Below, piece by piece: positions 19,407 through 28,040 of a stretch of DNA of 64,000 nucleotides. The translations under genes were made by a program, and so were the position numbers. The stretch spans positions 62,001-126,000 of the forward strand of contig NZ_JACYOX010000007.1 of assembly GCF_015352955.1 (NCBI RefSeq), in the 5' to 3' direction. The notes under the pieces were generated by a model. That model saw nothing but the letters and a program-made list of their open reading frames with translations. It searched no databases and was not told the DNA's origin. This DNA is from Noviherbaspirillum soli (GTDB lineage: Bacteria > Pseudomonadota > Gammaproteobacteria > Burkholderiales > Burkholderiaceae_D). How positions within the stretch are numbered: the first letter of the stretch is position 1; every line of letters starts with the position of its first letter.

Positions 19407-20356
19407 CAGGTCCTCCGCAAGGCGCCGAGCCAGGTGCCGCACACCACGCAGCCGAAGCCGAACAGCAGCCACCATGAAAACGGCTCGCCGAGAAAGGCCA
19501 CCGCGAAGGCGATGGCGAACAGCGGCACCCAGTTCAGGAACAGCGCGGTGCGGCTGATGCCGAGGATGCCGATCGACCGGTTCCAGATCAGGTTGCCGAT
19601 GGCCGATGCCAACACCCCGGAAAACAGGATCAGCGACCAGGACTGCCAGCCGGAGGACAGGATGCGCTGGTCGAAGCCGGCCAGCGCCGCATGCAGCATC
19701 AGCAGCGCGGTGCCGACCAGGTAGATGCTCAGGCTGATGGACAGCACGTCGAGCTGGCGCGCCAGCCGCTGCACCAGCACGCCGCCCAGCGCAAAGCTCA
19801 GCACCGAGGCGCCGACCAGCAGGTCGCCGATGCCGGCCGCGCCAACGCCGGCGCCCGGACGATGCAGGATCACGCCGGCCACGCCGGCCAGGCCGAGCGC
19901 GATGCCGGCCAGGCGCGGCAGCGCCAGGCGCTCGCGGAAGGCGATGGCGGCCAGCAGCGAGGACACCAGCGGCCCGAGCGCCACGATCAGCGCGCTGTTG
20001 GTGGCGCTGGTGCGCGCCATGCCGCTGGTGAAGAACACCTGGTTGCCGTACACCATCAGCATGCTGCAGGCCAGCAGCAGCGGCCAGTGGCGCCGCGCCA
20101 TGCGCGGCAGGCGGCCGCCGGCGCGCAGCGCCAGCACCGCGAACACGCAGCAGGTGAAGAACATGCGCACCGCCGCCAGCGTGGTGAAGTCGAAGCGCCC
20201 GGCCAGCACCCGCACCGCCGGAATGTTCAGGCCCCACAGGGCCATGGCCGCGGTCAGCACCAGCTGGGCGCGCAGGTTGTGGGAGGGCGACACCGGGGAT
20301 GCGGTGCCCGCCGGCGCCGGGGCCGGCGCCGCGCCGGAAGGGGTCCGGGTCTTCAT
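19406..20356 (-). CDS. EamA/DMT-superfamily transporter
   Basis: A protein of 316 aa from ATG 20356 (MKTRTPSG) with ten predicted membrane helices in two EamA halves; typical pieces are ALWGLNIPAVRVLAG, SALIVALGPLVSSLLAAI and LGISRTALFLNWVPLFAI. DMT carriers usually export amino acids or other metabolites. Its last base overlaps the first base of the LysR start, so the two are co-translated. Whether it belongs functionally to tricarboxylate use is unknown. Confidence 0.88.
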   Translation of the reverse strand: MKTRTPSGAAPAPAPAGTASPVSPSHNLRAQLVLTAAMALWGLNIPAVRVLAGRFDFTTLAAVRMFFTCCVFAVLALRAGGRLPRMARRHWPLLLACSMLMVYGNQVFFTSGMARTSATNSALIVALGPLVSSLLAAIAFRERLALPRLAGIALGLAGVAGVILHRPGAGVGAAGIGDLLVGASVLSFALGGVLVQRLARQLDVLSISLSIYLVGTALLMLHAALAGFDQRILSSGWQSWSLILFSGVLASAIGNLIWNRSIGILGISRTALFLNWVPLFAIAFAVAFLGEPFSWWLLFGFGCVVCGTWLGALRRT

Positions 20357-20473
20357 TGGACAGGAGTGGGTCTGGTGGTCATGGTCTTGAGGCGCTGTCC
20401 AGTGCAAGCGTGAAAGTAAGGCGGACGGTTTGGGAGACGCCGGCGGCGGTGCAGGCCACCGGCGGCCGCGGCG

Positions 20474-21256
20474 TCAGCGGCCGGTGAAGCGCGGCGCTCG
20501 CTTCTCGCCGAAGGCGCGCACGCCTTCCCGGTAGTCCTCGCTCAGGTTGGCCGCATCGATCGCGGCCTGCACCTCGGGCCGCTGCACTTCGCCAAGCCGG
20601 TCCAGGTAGGCATTCATCGTCAGCTTCACCGACTTCGCGGTCAGCGGCGCATTCTCGGCGATGGCGCCGGTGAATTCGGCCACCGCCGCATCCAGCCCAT
20701 CGGTGCTGGCGACACGGCCAACGAAGCCCATGCGCTGCGCCTCCTGGGCGTCGAAGATGCGCGCGGTGAAGAAGATGTCGTAGGTGTTCTGCACGCCGAT
20801 CAGGGCGGCGAAGCGATGCACGCCTGCCTGGTTGTAGCCCAGCGACAGCCGCGCCGCCGGCATGCGGAAGCGGGCGTCGTCGGCGCAGATGCGGATGTCG
20901 CAGCCGGCGGCCAGACCCAGGCCGCCGCCCATGCAGATGCCGCGTATCTTCGCGATGGTGGGCTTGCCGGCCTTCAGCGGCGCGCTGAAGGCGTCGTCCA
21001 GCGCCGCATTGTAGACGGCCAGCGCTTCGGGGTCGGTGCGCTCGTCGCCGAACTGGGAAATGTCGGCGCCGGACACGAAGGCGCGGTCGCCGTCGCCGGT
21101 CAAAACGATCACCCGCACCTCGGGGTCGGCATCCAGCTCGGCCACCCGGATCGGCAGCATGCGCCACATCTCGGCCGTCATCGCGTTGAATTTCGCGGGG
21201 TTGGATATCACCACGGTGCCGACGGCGCCGTCGCGGCGCACGATGATCTGTCCCAT
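20474..21256 (-). CDS. enoyl-CoA hydratase/isomerase (crotonase) family protein lacking a usual catalytic Glu
   Basis: A protein of 260 aa; ATG 21256 follows AGGAGA. The crotonase fold is clear: FVSGADISQF for the oxyanion-hole region, then GICMGGGLGLAAGCDIRI. Where hydratases read PE followed by LG and PG, this protein reads MPAARLSLGYNQAG, so the first catalytic glutamate is Ala. It may catalyse a different crotonase reaction such as isomerisation, decarboxylation or hydrolysis. It lies upstream of EamA-LysR-tcu and downstream of another LysR gene on the same strand. Confidence 0.85.
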   Translation of the reverse strand: MGQIIVRRDGAVGTVVISNPAKFNAMTAEMWRMLPIRVAELDADPEVRVIVLTGDGDRAFVSGADISQFGDERTDPEALAVYNAALDDAFSAPLKAGKPTIAKIRGICMGGGLGLAAGCDIRICADDARFRMPAARLSLGYNQAGVHRFAALIGVQNTYDIFFTARIFDAQEAQRMGFVGRVASTDGLDAAVAEFTGAIAENAPLTAKSVKLTMNAYLDRLGEVQRPEVQAAIDAANLSEDYREGVRAFGEKRAPRFTGR

Positions 21257-21370
21257 CAAGCTGTCTCCTGGTTTGTTGTAATGGATTGCTGCCGCGCAGG
21301 TTCCTAGGCGCGGGCCTTGGCGGATCTTAAGTCAGCGCTGCGCCTGTAACCAAGTTTAAGCGGCACGGCT

Positions 21371-22297
21371 TCAGGCCGGCGTGGCGTTAACGCTGCCGGT
21401 GCCACTGCCGACGCCGCACAGATGCCCGAGCAGGTTGGCCGCATGGCTGTCGCCTGCCTCGGGCTCGCGCATGCAGGCATAGAACTGGCGCCGCGCCCAG
21501 GCATCGGCGATCTGCACCAGCGCCAGGCCGAGCCCGCCGGTATAGCGACTGGCAATGTCTTCCGGCAGCATTGCAATGCCCACGCCGTGCCGGACCATAT
21601 GGCAGCGCGCCTCGAAGTTCGAGACCGACAGCACCACGGTGGGCGGGCGCGACAGGGAATTGCCGGCCAGTTCCAGGAAGCGGTCCAGGCTGTGGCGCGG
21701 GAAGGCGCCCACCAGCGGGAAGTCCAGCGCCTCCTCGAACAGCACCTGGCGGCGCGACGCCAGCGGATGGCCGGCCGGCACCACCAGCCCTACCCGGTCC
21801 TGCCGGTAAGGCCAGGACAGCACGCCGGCCGCCGGATGCTGCGCATGATAGATGCCGACATCGGCATGGCCTTCATGCACCGCGGCCGGGATGTCGGCGC
21901 TGTGGCCCTCGGTCAGTTCGATGGAGGTGTTGGCATGGCTGGCCAGGAAGCGGGCGATCTCGGCCGGCAGGCTCTGGACGATGCTGGTCTGGTTGGCCAA
22001 CAGCCGTATCTTGTGCACGCCGCTGCTGTCGAATTCGGCCAGCGCCTGGTCGGCCGCGCGCAGGCTCTTCAGGATGCGCTTGGCGTGCAGGTAGAGCAGC
22101 TCCCCGGCGGCGGTCGGCACGATGCCGCGGCCATGGCGCTTCAGCAAGGCCTTGCCGACATGGCGCTCCAGCTCGTCCATGCGCTTGCTGATGGCCGACA
22201 CCACCAGGTGCATGTCGATGCCGGCCTGGGTCAGGCTCTTTCTCTCCACTACGGCAACGAAGATTTCCAGCAGATGGGTGTCCAGCTTCTTGGTCAT
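21371..22297 (-). CDS. LysR-family transcriptional regulator
   Basis: A protein of 308 aa with an N-terminal LysR helix-turn-helix (LLEIFVAVVERKSLTQAG, VVSAISKRMDELERHVG) and a periplasmic-binding-like effector domain. It is divergent from the D-2-hydroxyacid dehydrogenase gene across a 207-bp gap and is 114 bp upstream of the crotonase gene. It is a likely regulator of one or both units. No clear operator dyad was identified by eye. Confidence 0.9.
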   Translation of the reverse strand: MTKKLDTHLLEIFVAVVERKSLTQAGIDMHLVVSAISKRMDELERHVGKALLKRHGRGIVPTAAGELLYLHAKRILKSLRAADQALAEFDSSGVHKIRLLANQTSIVQSLPAEIARFLASHANTSIELTEGHSADIPAAVHEGHADVGIYHAQHPAAGVLSWPYRQDRVGLVVPAGHPLASRRQVLFEEALDFPLVGAFPRHSLDRFLELAGNSLSRPPTVVLSVSNFEARCHMVRHGVGIAMLPEDIASRYTGGLGLALVQIADAWARRQFYACMREPEAGDSHAANLLGHLCGVGSGTGSVNATPA

Positions 22298-22504
22298 GCG
22301 ATTGATGTGATTGTGCCGTTCGGGAAGTTGCCGGTGCTTGGCGGGCCGTGATGCATGGGAGATCCCGCGGCGCCGCGGCAGACGCGATTATCGCCGATCG
22401 AGGCGCAAGCGAGAACGCTGCTTTTCCGTTTCGTCAACTCTGGCCAACCCGCGGTCTGTACAATCGGCCACGCTCATCCGCAACACCAACCCGATAAAAG
22501 CAAC

Positions 22505-23521
22505 ATGAATCTGTATGGCCAGGACCGGCAGGCGCCGGTCATCCTGCTGTCGGACCAGGCGGCACGCTACCTGGGCCCGCGCATCGCGCAACTCTTCAAT
22601 CGCATGCCCTACCGCCTGGTCACCCCGGAACAGGCGGCGCAGGACGGCGCCGGCAAGGACATCGACATCGCCTTCATCAGCCGCGACGTGACCGGCAAGT
22701 CGACCAAGCATGAACTGACCGAATCGCTGCAGCAGTTCTACCGGGTGCTGCGGGCCGCGCCGCGCCTGGCCTGGGTGCATGCCCATTCGGCCGGCGCGGA
22801 CCGGCCGATCTATCCTGAACTGCGCGGGCGCGGCGTGACCGTCACCACGTCGTCCGGCGCCAATGCGGAAGCGGTGGCGCAGATGGCGCTGGCCGGCATG
22901 CTGGCGCTGAACCGGCGCCTGCCCGAACTGCTGGACGCCCAGCGCCGCCGCGCCTGGGAGCCGCTGCTGGGCGACCGGGCGCCGCGCGACCTGCGCGGCC
23001 AGACCGCCGTGATCGTGGGCCTGGGCCCGATCGGCCTGGAAACGGCGCGGCTGTTCAAGGCGCTGCGGCTGCGGGTCATCGGCGTGCGCCGCAGCGATGC
23101 CGCGGCGCCGCCCTGCGACCAGGTGCTGCCGCTGGCGCGACTGGACGAGGCGCTGCCGCAGGCCGACTGGCTGGTGCTGACCTGCCCGCTGACCGACGAC
23201 ACCCGCAACCTGATCGACGCGCGCCGGCTGGCGCTGCTGCCGCCAGGCGCGCACCTGGTCAACGTGGCGCGCGGCGAGGTCGTGGTCGAGCCCGACCTGG
23301 TCGCCGCCCTGCGCGAGCGCCGCCTGGCCGGCGCCTTCCTGGACGTGTATGCGCACGAGCCGCTGCCGGCCGCGTCGCCGCTGTGGGAGCTGGGCAATGT
23401 GCTGCTGTCGCCGCATACCGCCGGCCATACCAGCGGCCACTATGCGGCGGTGGCCGAGATCTTCCTGGACAACCTGGCGCGCTGGCGCGACGGCCGTGCC
23501 ATGAACAACCTGGCGCCCTGA
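22505..23521 (+). CDS. D-2-hydroxyacid dehydrogenase, NAD(P)-dependent
   Basis: A protein of 338 aa from ATG 22505 (MNLYGQDRQAP); the frame runs further upstream without a ribosome site. The nucleotide-binding motif GLGPIGLETARL is near residue 165. The catalytic triad is visible as Arg in NVARGEVV, Glu in DVYAHEPLP and His in SPHTAGHTSG. The family reduces 2-keto acids to D-2-hydroxy acids or the reverse. It starts a three-gene plus-strand unit with an aldolase and an MFS carrier, suggesting catabolism of a sugar acid or hydroxy acid. Confidence 0.9.
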   Translation: MNLYGQDRQAPVILLSDQAARYLGPRIAQLFNRMPYRLVTPEQAAQDGAGKDIDIAFISRDVTGKSTKHELTESLQQFYRVLRAAPRLAWVHAHSAGADRPIYPELRGRGVTVTTSSGANAEAVAQMALAGMLALNRRLPELLDAQRRRAWEPLLGDRAPRDLRGQTAVIVGLGPIGLETARLFKALRLRVIGVRRSDAAAPPCDQVLPLARLDEALPQADWLVLTCPLTDDTRNLIDARRLALLPPGAHLVNVARGEVVVEPDLVAALRERRLAGAFLDVYAHEPLPAASPLWELGNVLLSPHTAGHTSGHYAAVAEIFLDNLARWRDGRAMNNLAP

Positions 23522-23560
23522 AGGCGAACCACAAATCAACACAACACTGGAGGAGACGAC

Positions 23561-24349
23561 ATGGTGCAAGACGGCGTGCTGCAGATTCCATCGATGAAGG
23601 GGCAGTGCTCGCCCGAGGAATGGGAAGCGCGGGTCAACCTGGCAGCCTGCTATCGCCTGGTCGAGATGTATGGCATGTCCGACATGATGGCCAACCATAT
23701 CTCGGCCCGCGTGCCGGGCGAGGAAGGCACTTACCTGATCAATCCCTACGGCATGATGTACGAGGAGATCACCGCCTCCTGCCTGCTGAAGGTCGACCAT
23801 GATGGCAAGATCCTGTCCGGGCCGGACTTCGGCGAACTGAAGTACGGCGTCAACAAGGCCGGCGCGGTGATCCATACCGCCGTGCATGCGGCCCGGCCCG
23901 ATGTCGGCTGCGTGATCCACACCCACAGCTGGGCCTCGATGGCGGTGTCGTCGCTGGAATGCGGCCTGCTGCCGCTGACCCAGACTGCGATGCGCTTCCT
24001 GAAGATCGGCTATCACGACTACCAGGGCGTGGTGCTGAATGAATCCGAACAGGAGTCGCTGATCGCCGACCTCGGCACCGGCGAGGCGCTGATCCTGCGC
24101 AACCACGGCGTGCTGACGGTGGGCCGCTCGGTCGGCGAGGCCTTCAACTGGATGCACCGGCTGGAACTGGCCTGCCGCTCGCAGCTGGCGGCGATGGCGG
24201 CCAACAGCCCCTATGCCAGGGTGCCGCAGCAGGTGCTGGAGGAAACCTGGAACAACTACCAGCCCGGCACCCGCCGCCCTTACGGCCTGATGGAATGGCC
24301 GGCGCTGCTGAGGAAACTCGACCGCACCGACCCCGGCTACAAGTCCTGA
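23561..24349 (+). CDS. class II aldolase/adducin family protein
   Basis: A protein of 262 aa preceded by GGAGGAGA. The zinc-site histidines are seen in VIHTHSWASMAV and LRNHGVLTVG. Members include fuculose- and ribulose-phosphate aldolases and epimerases, but many near 260 aa in Proteobacteria are uncharacterised. It is 39 bp after the dehydrogenase and 2 bp before the MFS gene, so all three are probably one transcript. Confidence 0.9.
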   Translation: MVQDGVLQIPSMKGQCSPEEWEARVNLAACYRLVEMYGMSDMMANHISARVPGEEGTYLINPYGMMYEEITASCLLKVDHDGKILSGPDFGELKYGVNKAGAVIHTAVHAARPDVGCVIHTHSWASMAVSSLECGLLPLTQTAMRFLKIGYHDYQGVVLNESEQESLIADLGTGEALILRNHGVLTVGRSVGEAFNWMHRLELACRSQLAAMAANSPYARVPQQVLEETWNNYQPGTRRPYGLMEWPALLRKLDRTDPGYKS

Positions 24350-24351
24350 CC

Positions 24352-25986
24352 ATGGCCATGCCGGAGACTCCCGAGGCCGAAGCGCCCGCAGCGTCCAGCC
24401 CCGCGGCGCGGCCGCAGTCGGCGCTGGCGCCGCTGGGCCAGCCTGTGTTTCGCATGCTGTGGTGCGTCTGGCTGGCGGCCAACATCTGCATGTGGATGAA
24501 CGACGTGGCCTCGGCCTGGATGATGACCTCGCTGTCGTCCTCGCCGATCTGGGTGGCGCTGGTGCAGACCGCGTCCACCCTGCCGGTGTTCCTGCTGGGC
24601 CTGCCCAGCGGCGCGCTGGCCGACATCCTCGACCGCCGGCGCTATTTCATCCTGACCCAGTTCTGGGTGGCGGCGGTGGCGCTGGTGCTGTGCGTCACCG
24701 TCCTCTCGGGCGCGATGACCGCGCCGCTGCTGCTGGCCCTGACCTTTGCCAACGGCATCGGCCTGGCGATGCGCTGGCCGGTGTTCGCGGCCAGCGTGCC
24801 GGAGCTGGTGCCGCGTCCCCAGCTTCCGGCCGCGCTGGCCCTGAACGGCGTGGCGATGAATGCCTCGCGCATCGTCGGCCCGCTGGTGGCCGGGGCAGTG
24901 ATCGCCAGCGTGGGCAGCGCCTATGTGTTCGTGCTCAACGCGGCATTGTCGGTGGCGTCGGCGTTCGTGATCATGCGCTGGCGGCGCGAGCACAAGCCCA
25001 GCCCGCTGGGCCGCGAGCGGCTGTTTTCCGCAATGCGGGTCGGCGTGCAGTTCGTGCTGCAGTCCGGCCGGCTGAAGTCGGTGCTGCTGCGCATTTCGCT
25101 GTTCTTCCTGCATTCCACCGCGCTGCTGGCGCTGCTGCCGCTGGTGGCGCGCGGCCTCGGCGGCGGCAATGCCGCGGCCTACACCGTGCTGCTGGCCTCC
25201 ATGGGCAGCGGCGCCATCGTGGCGGCGATGTTCCTGCCGCGGCTGCGCCAGGTCATGGCGCGCGACACGCTGGTGATGCGCGGTGCGGCGCTGCAGTCGC
25301 TGGCCACCGCGGCGGTGGCGCTGGCGCCCAACATCTACCTTGCGGCCACCGCGATGTTCGTCGCCGGCATGGCCTGGATCACCACCGCCAACTCGCTCAG
25401 CGTATCGGCCCAGCTGGCGCTGCCGGACTGGGTCAGGGCGCGCGGCATGTCGATCTACCAGATGTCCATCATGGGCGGCAGCGCGCTCGGCGCGGCGCTG
25501 TGGGGCCAGGTGGCAACCGTCACCTCGGTGCAGACCAGCCTGCTGATCGCCTCGGTGACCGGCGTGACCGCGATGCTGGGCGCCCACCTGCTGGTGACCG
25601 ACCTCGGCATCGAGGAAGACCTGACGCCGTCCCGTGAATTCAAGGTGCCGGTGGCAAGCGACCCGCCGCGCGCCGGCCATGTGCAGGTGACGATCGCCTA
25701 CCTGATCGATCCGGCCCGCTCGGCCGAGTTCATGGCGCTGATGCAGGAAAGCCGGCGCAGCCGCCTGCGCCAGGGCGCGCTGTCCTGGGATCTGCTGCGC
25801 GACCTCGGCGAGCCGGGCCGCTATGTGGAGCAGATCGTCGACGAGTCCTGGACCGAGCACCTGCGCCGCTTCGACCGAGTGACGGCGGCGGACGTCGCGC
25901 TGCGCGAGAGGAAGCTGGCCTTCCATGTCGGCGACGCGCCGCCGCTGGTGACGCGCTGCCTGGTGGAAAGCAGCGTGCGGCGCTGA
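24352..25986 (+). CDS. MFS_3 (EntS-like) transporter with C-terminal ABM-like domain
   Basis: A protein of 544 aa whose ATG at 24352 lies 2 bp after the aldolase stop. About residues 20-420 form a 12-helix MFS_3 carrier of the enterobactin-exporter type (NDVASAWMMTSLSSSP, LADILDRRRYF). After a short linker, residues about 440-540 (VQVTIAYLIDPARSAEFMAL, then SWDLLRDLGEPGRYVEQ) resemble the ferredoxin-like antibiotic-biosynthesis-monooxygenase fold. The fused tail occurs in this subfamily and may be a ligand sensor. The carried compound is unknown. Confidence 0.88.
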   Translation: MAMPETPEAEAPAASSPAARPQSALAPLGQPVFRMLWCVWLAANICMWMNDVASAWMMTSLSSSPIWVALVQTASTLPVFLLGLPSGALADILDRRRYFILTQFWVAAVALVLCVTVLSGAMTAPLLLALTFANGIGLAMRWPVFAASVPELVPRPQLPAALALNGVAMNASRIVGPLVAGAVIASVGSAYVFVLNAALSVASAFVIMRWRREHKPSPLGRERLFSAMRVGVQFVLQSGRLKSVLLRISLFFLHSTALLALLPLVARGLGGGNAAAYTVLLASMGSGAIVAAMFLPRLRQVMARDTLVMRGAALQSLATAAVALAPNIYLAATAMFVAGMAWITTANSLSVSAQLALPDWVRARGMSIYQMSIMGGSALGAALWGQVATVTSVQTSLLIASVTGVTAMLGAHLLVTDLGIEEDLTPSREFKVPVASDPPRAGHVQVTIAYLIDPARSAEFMALMQESRRSRLRQGALSWDLLRDLGEPGRYVEQIVDESWTEHLRRFDRVTAADVALRERKLAFHVGDAPPLVTRCLVESSVRR

Positions 25987-25999
25987 CGCGCAGCCGGGT

Positions 26000-26683
26000 T
26001 CAGAGCGGCAGCGCCTGGCTCCAGGCCGACAGCGTGTCGCCGAAGCCGCCCCGCGCCTTGCTGGCGATGCGGGCGCTGGTCACCACCCGCGGCGCCGCGC
26101 TCCAGGCAATGCGGGCGCCGGCCGCCTCCAGCGCCCTGACCAGCGCCACATCCTCGCTGCAGCCCAGCGACGGGAAGCCGCCTGCGCGCAGATAGGCGCG
26201 CGCGCAGACGCCTAGGTTTGCGCCATGGATATGCGCATGGCCGTCGGCATCGGTATAGGCCGCATGGAAGCGCTGCAGCAGCTGCTGCAGCCGCGCCAGG
26301 TGCGGCGTCCAGTCGGACACGCCCACCGTGCCGCAGACAACGTCGGCCCCCTCTTCATGATGCAGCTGCAGCTGGCGCTGCAGCCAGTCTTCCGCCACTA
26401 CCGTGTCGGCGTCGGTGCAGGCCAGCCAGCGCGCGCCGGCGGCGAGCAGGCAGGCTGCCGCGGCGGCGCGGGCGGCGCCGACATTGCGCGCCTCCAGGCG
26501 CAGAACCGTCACGGGATAGGCGGCGGCGATCTGGGCCGAGCGGTCGGTGCAGGCGTCCAGCGCCACCGCGATCATCACCGGCTCGCCGGCCAGGTCGCCA
26601 TGCGTGGCCGCGCGCAGCACCGATTCCAGGCAGGACGCAAGGCCGTCCTCCTCGTCATGAACCGGGATCAGCACGCCGATCAT
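26000..26683 (-). CDS. family 2 glycosyltransferase
   Basis: A protein of 227 aa starting at ATG 26683 inside the stop of the preceding gene (ATGA overlap). It is a soluble GT-A enzyme: IGVLIPVHDEEDGL at the start, metal-binding DxD in CTDADTVV, then HGANLGVCARAY and SEDVALVRAL. No membrane segment is seen, unlike processive GT2 synthases. It is last in a four-gene coupled operon with a deacetylase, a methyltransferase and an acyl-CoA dehydrogenase-like protein, which suggests glycosylation of a small molecule or lipid. Confidence 0.9.
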   Translation of the reverse strand: MIGVLIPVHDEEDGLASCLESVLRAATHGDLAGEPVMIAVALDACTDRSAQIAAAYPVTVLRLEARNVGAARAAAAACLLAAGARWLACTDADTVVAEDWLQRQLQLHHEEGADVVCGTVGVSDWTPHLARLQQLLQRFHAAYTDADGHAHIHGANLGVCARAYLRAGGFPSLGCSEDVALVRALEAAGARIAWSAAPRVVTSARIASKARGGFGDTLSAWSQALPL

Positions 26684-27282
26684 GCGAAGCCTTCCCGCTG
26701 CGCCACCGACTGCGGCTGCCGGCCCCACAGGTCGAGCAGGAAATCGGCTTCCTCGTGATGCGCCAGCCGGGCCAGGCCGGGAGCCTGGTCGAACCAGGCA
26801 TGGATGGCCTCGCTGTCCTGGGTGCGTTCCGCGAAGGGCCGGCGCCAGTGGCAGGCCAGCAGCACGCCGTCATCGGCCAGCGCATCGACGCTGCGCTGCT
26901 GCAGCAGCGCCAGGTCGGCATCGTCGAGATAGAACGCAAATTCGCTCAGGATCACGAGGTCGAAGCGGCCGGCCGGCCACTGCCGCGGCGTATGCAGGCG
27001 GTCGATCTCCACATGCGGCGCAGCTTGCAGGCGAAGCCGCGCCAGCCGCACCGCATCGGCTGAAAAATCGGTGGCCAGCAGCCGGGCGCAGCGCGGCGCC
27101 AGCGCCTCGGTCAGGTGGCCGGCGCCGCAGCCGGGCTCGAACACCCGCCCGAAGCGCGGGCGCGGCAAGGCGGCCAGCAGCAGCTCGCGCTTGCGCCGCT
27201 CATACCAGCGCTGGTCCATGGACCAGGGATCGGCGCTGTGGGCGTACAGCCCGTCGAAATAGGAAAGGCCGGTGGCGTTCAT
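26680..27282 (-). CDS. NodS-like SAM-dependent methyltransferase
   Basis: A protein of 200 aa; ATG 27282 overlaps the deacetylase stop by 4 nt. Motif I is FEPGCGAGHLTEALA near residue 47, followed by LLATDFSADAVRLAR. The start SYFDGLYAHSADPW and the layout resemble the NodS family, whose founding member N-methylates the deacetylated sugar of rhizobial Nod factors. Here it is coupled to a PIG-L deacetylase, so methylation of a newly freed amine is an attractive but unproven idea. Confidence 0.85.
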   Translation of the reverse strand: MNATGLSYFDGLYAHSADPWSMDQRWYERRKRELLLAALPRPRFGRVFEPGCGAGHLTEALAPRCARLLATDFSADAVRLARLRLQAAPHVEIDRLHTPRQWPAGRFDLVILSEFAFYLDDADLALLQQRSVDALADDGVLLACHWRRPFAERTQDSEAIHAWFDQAPGLARLAHHEEADFLLDLWGRQPQSVAQREGFA

Positions 27283-28040
27283 CGGAAATACACCTCCTCG
27301 CGCCGCATCAGGCGCGCCAGCGCGCCGGGCGCGACCACTGGTCCGCTCCCGGTCGACGGATCGGGCAGTAGCTGGCTGCGGTAAGCCTCTGCCGCCGCGC
27401 ATTTCGCGGCATGGCTATCGTCGTCCAGCTCCAGGCGGCAGGCGCGCTCCCACGGCACCCGCGCGTCGCCGGCCGCGGCCCAGTGCCACATCCAGACCGG
27501 CATCTCCAGGAGCGCAGCGCCGTGGCGCGCCGCCGCCTGCGCGGCTGCCCTGCCGCTTGCCTCATGATCGGGATGGCCGTCCAGCCGCCAGGTGGACACC
27601 AGCACGTCGGTGTCCACCAGCAGCCTGTCGAGCGCTGCATCGAGCCGCGGCGCCTGCTCGCCGATGCGCCCGTCGTCCAGCCCGAGGCGCTCCACCGTGA
27701 CGCTGCCCGCGCCCAGGCGGCGCAGCGCGCGCAGGCTTTCGCGCGGCCGCTCCCGCGCCAGGCGCGCGGCGGGCCATAGCGTCGAATGAGGATGGCTGGC
27801 CGCGCCGTCGGTCACGGCCAGAACGATGACCTCGCGCCGCAGCGCCACCAGCTGCCGGATCAGGCCGCCGCAGCCCAGAAGCTCGTCATCGGGATGCGGC
27901 GCCAGCACCAGCGCCCGCGATCCGGCCGGCACCAGCTCGCCGGCGCTGGCCTGCGGCAGCCGGCGCAGGCCAGCCCAGGACTGCCAGCGCAGCTCGTCGG
28001 TGCCCGGGCCCCGGATCTCGCGGCCGGTCGCGGCCGTCAC
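27279..28040 (-). CDS. PIG-L family N-deacetylase
   Basis: A protein of 253 aa starting at GTG 28040, which overlaps the previous stop as GTGA; no ATG start fits. The zinc motif PHPDDE is in LVLAPHPDDELLGCGG, and the second site is in LDGHPDHEASG. PIG-L/LmbE enzymes remove acetyl groups from N-acetylglucosamine-containing compounds. Coupling to a methyltransferase and a glycosyltransferase suggests tailoring of an amino sugar. The longer frame reaching 28877 is antisense to the neighbouring gene and is not used. Confidence 0.88.
   Translation of the reverse strand: MTAATGREIRGPGTDELRWQSWAGLRRLPQASAGELVPAGSRALVLAPHPDDELLGCGGLIRQLVALRREVIVLAVTDGAASHPHSTLWPAARLARERPRESLRALRRLGAGSVTVERLGLDDGRIGEQAPRLDAALDRLLVDTDVLVSTWRLDGHPDHEASGRAAAQAAARHGAALLEMPVWMWHWAAAGDARVPWERACRLELDDDSHAAKCAAAEAYRSQLLPDPSTGSGPVVAPGALARLMRREEVYFR

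Noticed and set aside
15056-19724. very long plus-strand frames (720 and 959 codons)
   Set aside because: They are antisense to tcuB, tcuA and the LysR gene and are rich in His, Arg, Gln and Ala without any motif.
18480-20237. 585-codon frame that appears to fuse a membrane protein region to LysR
   Set aside because: The front half is out of frame with the EamA gene; the LysR start at 19406 has its own ribosome site.
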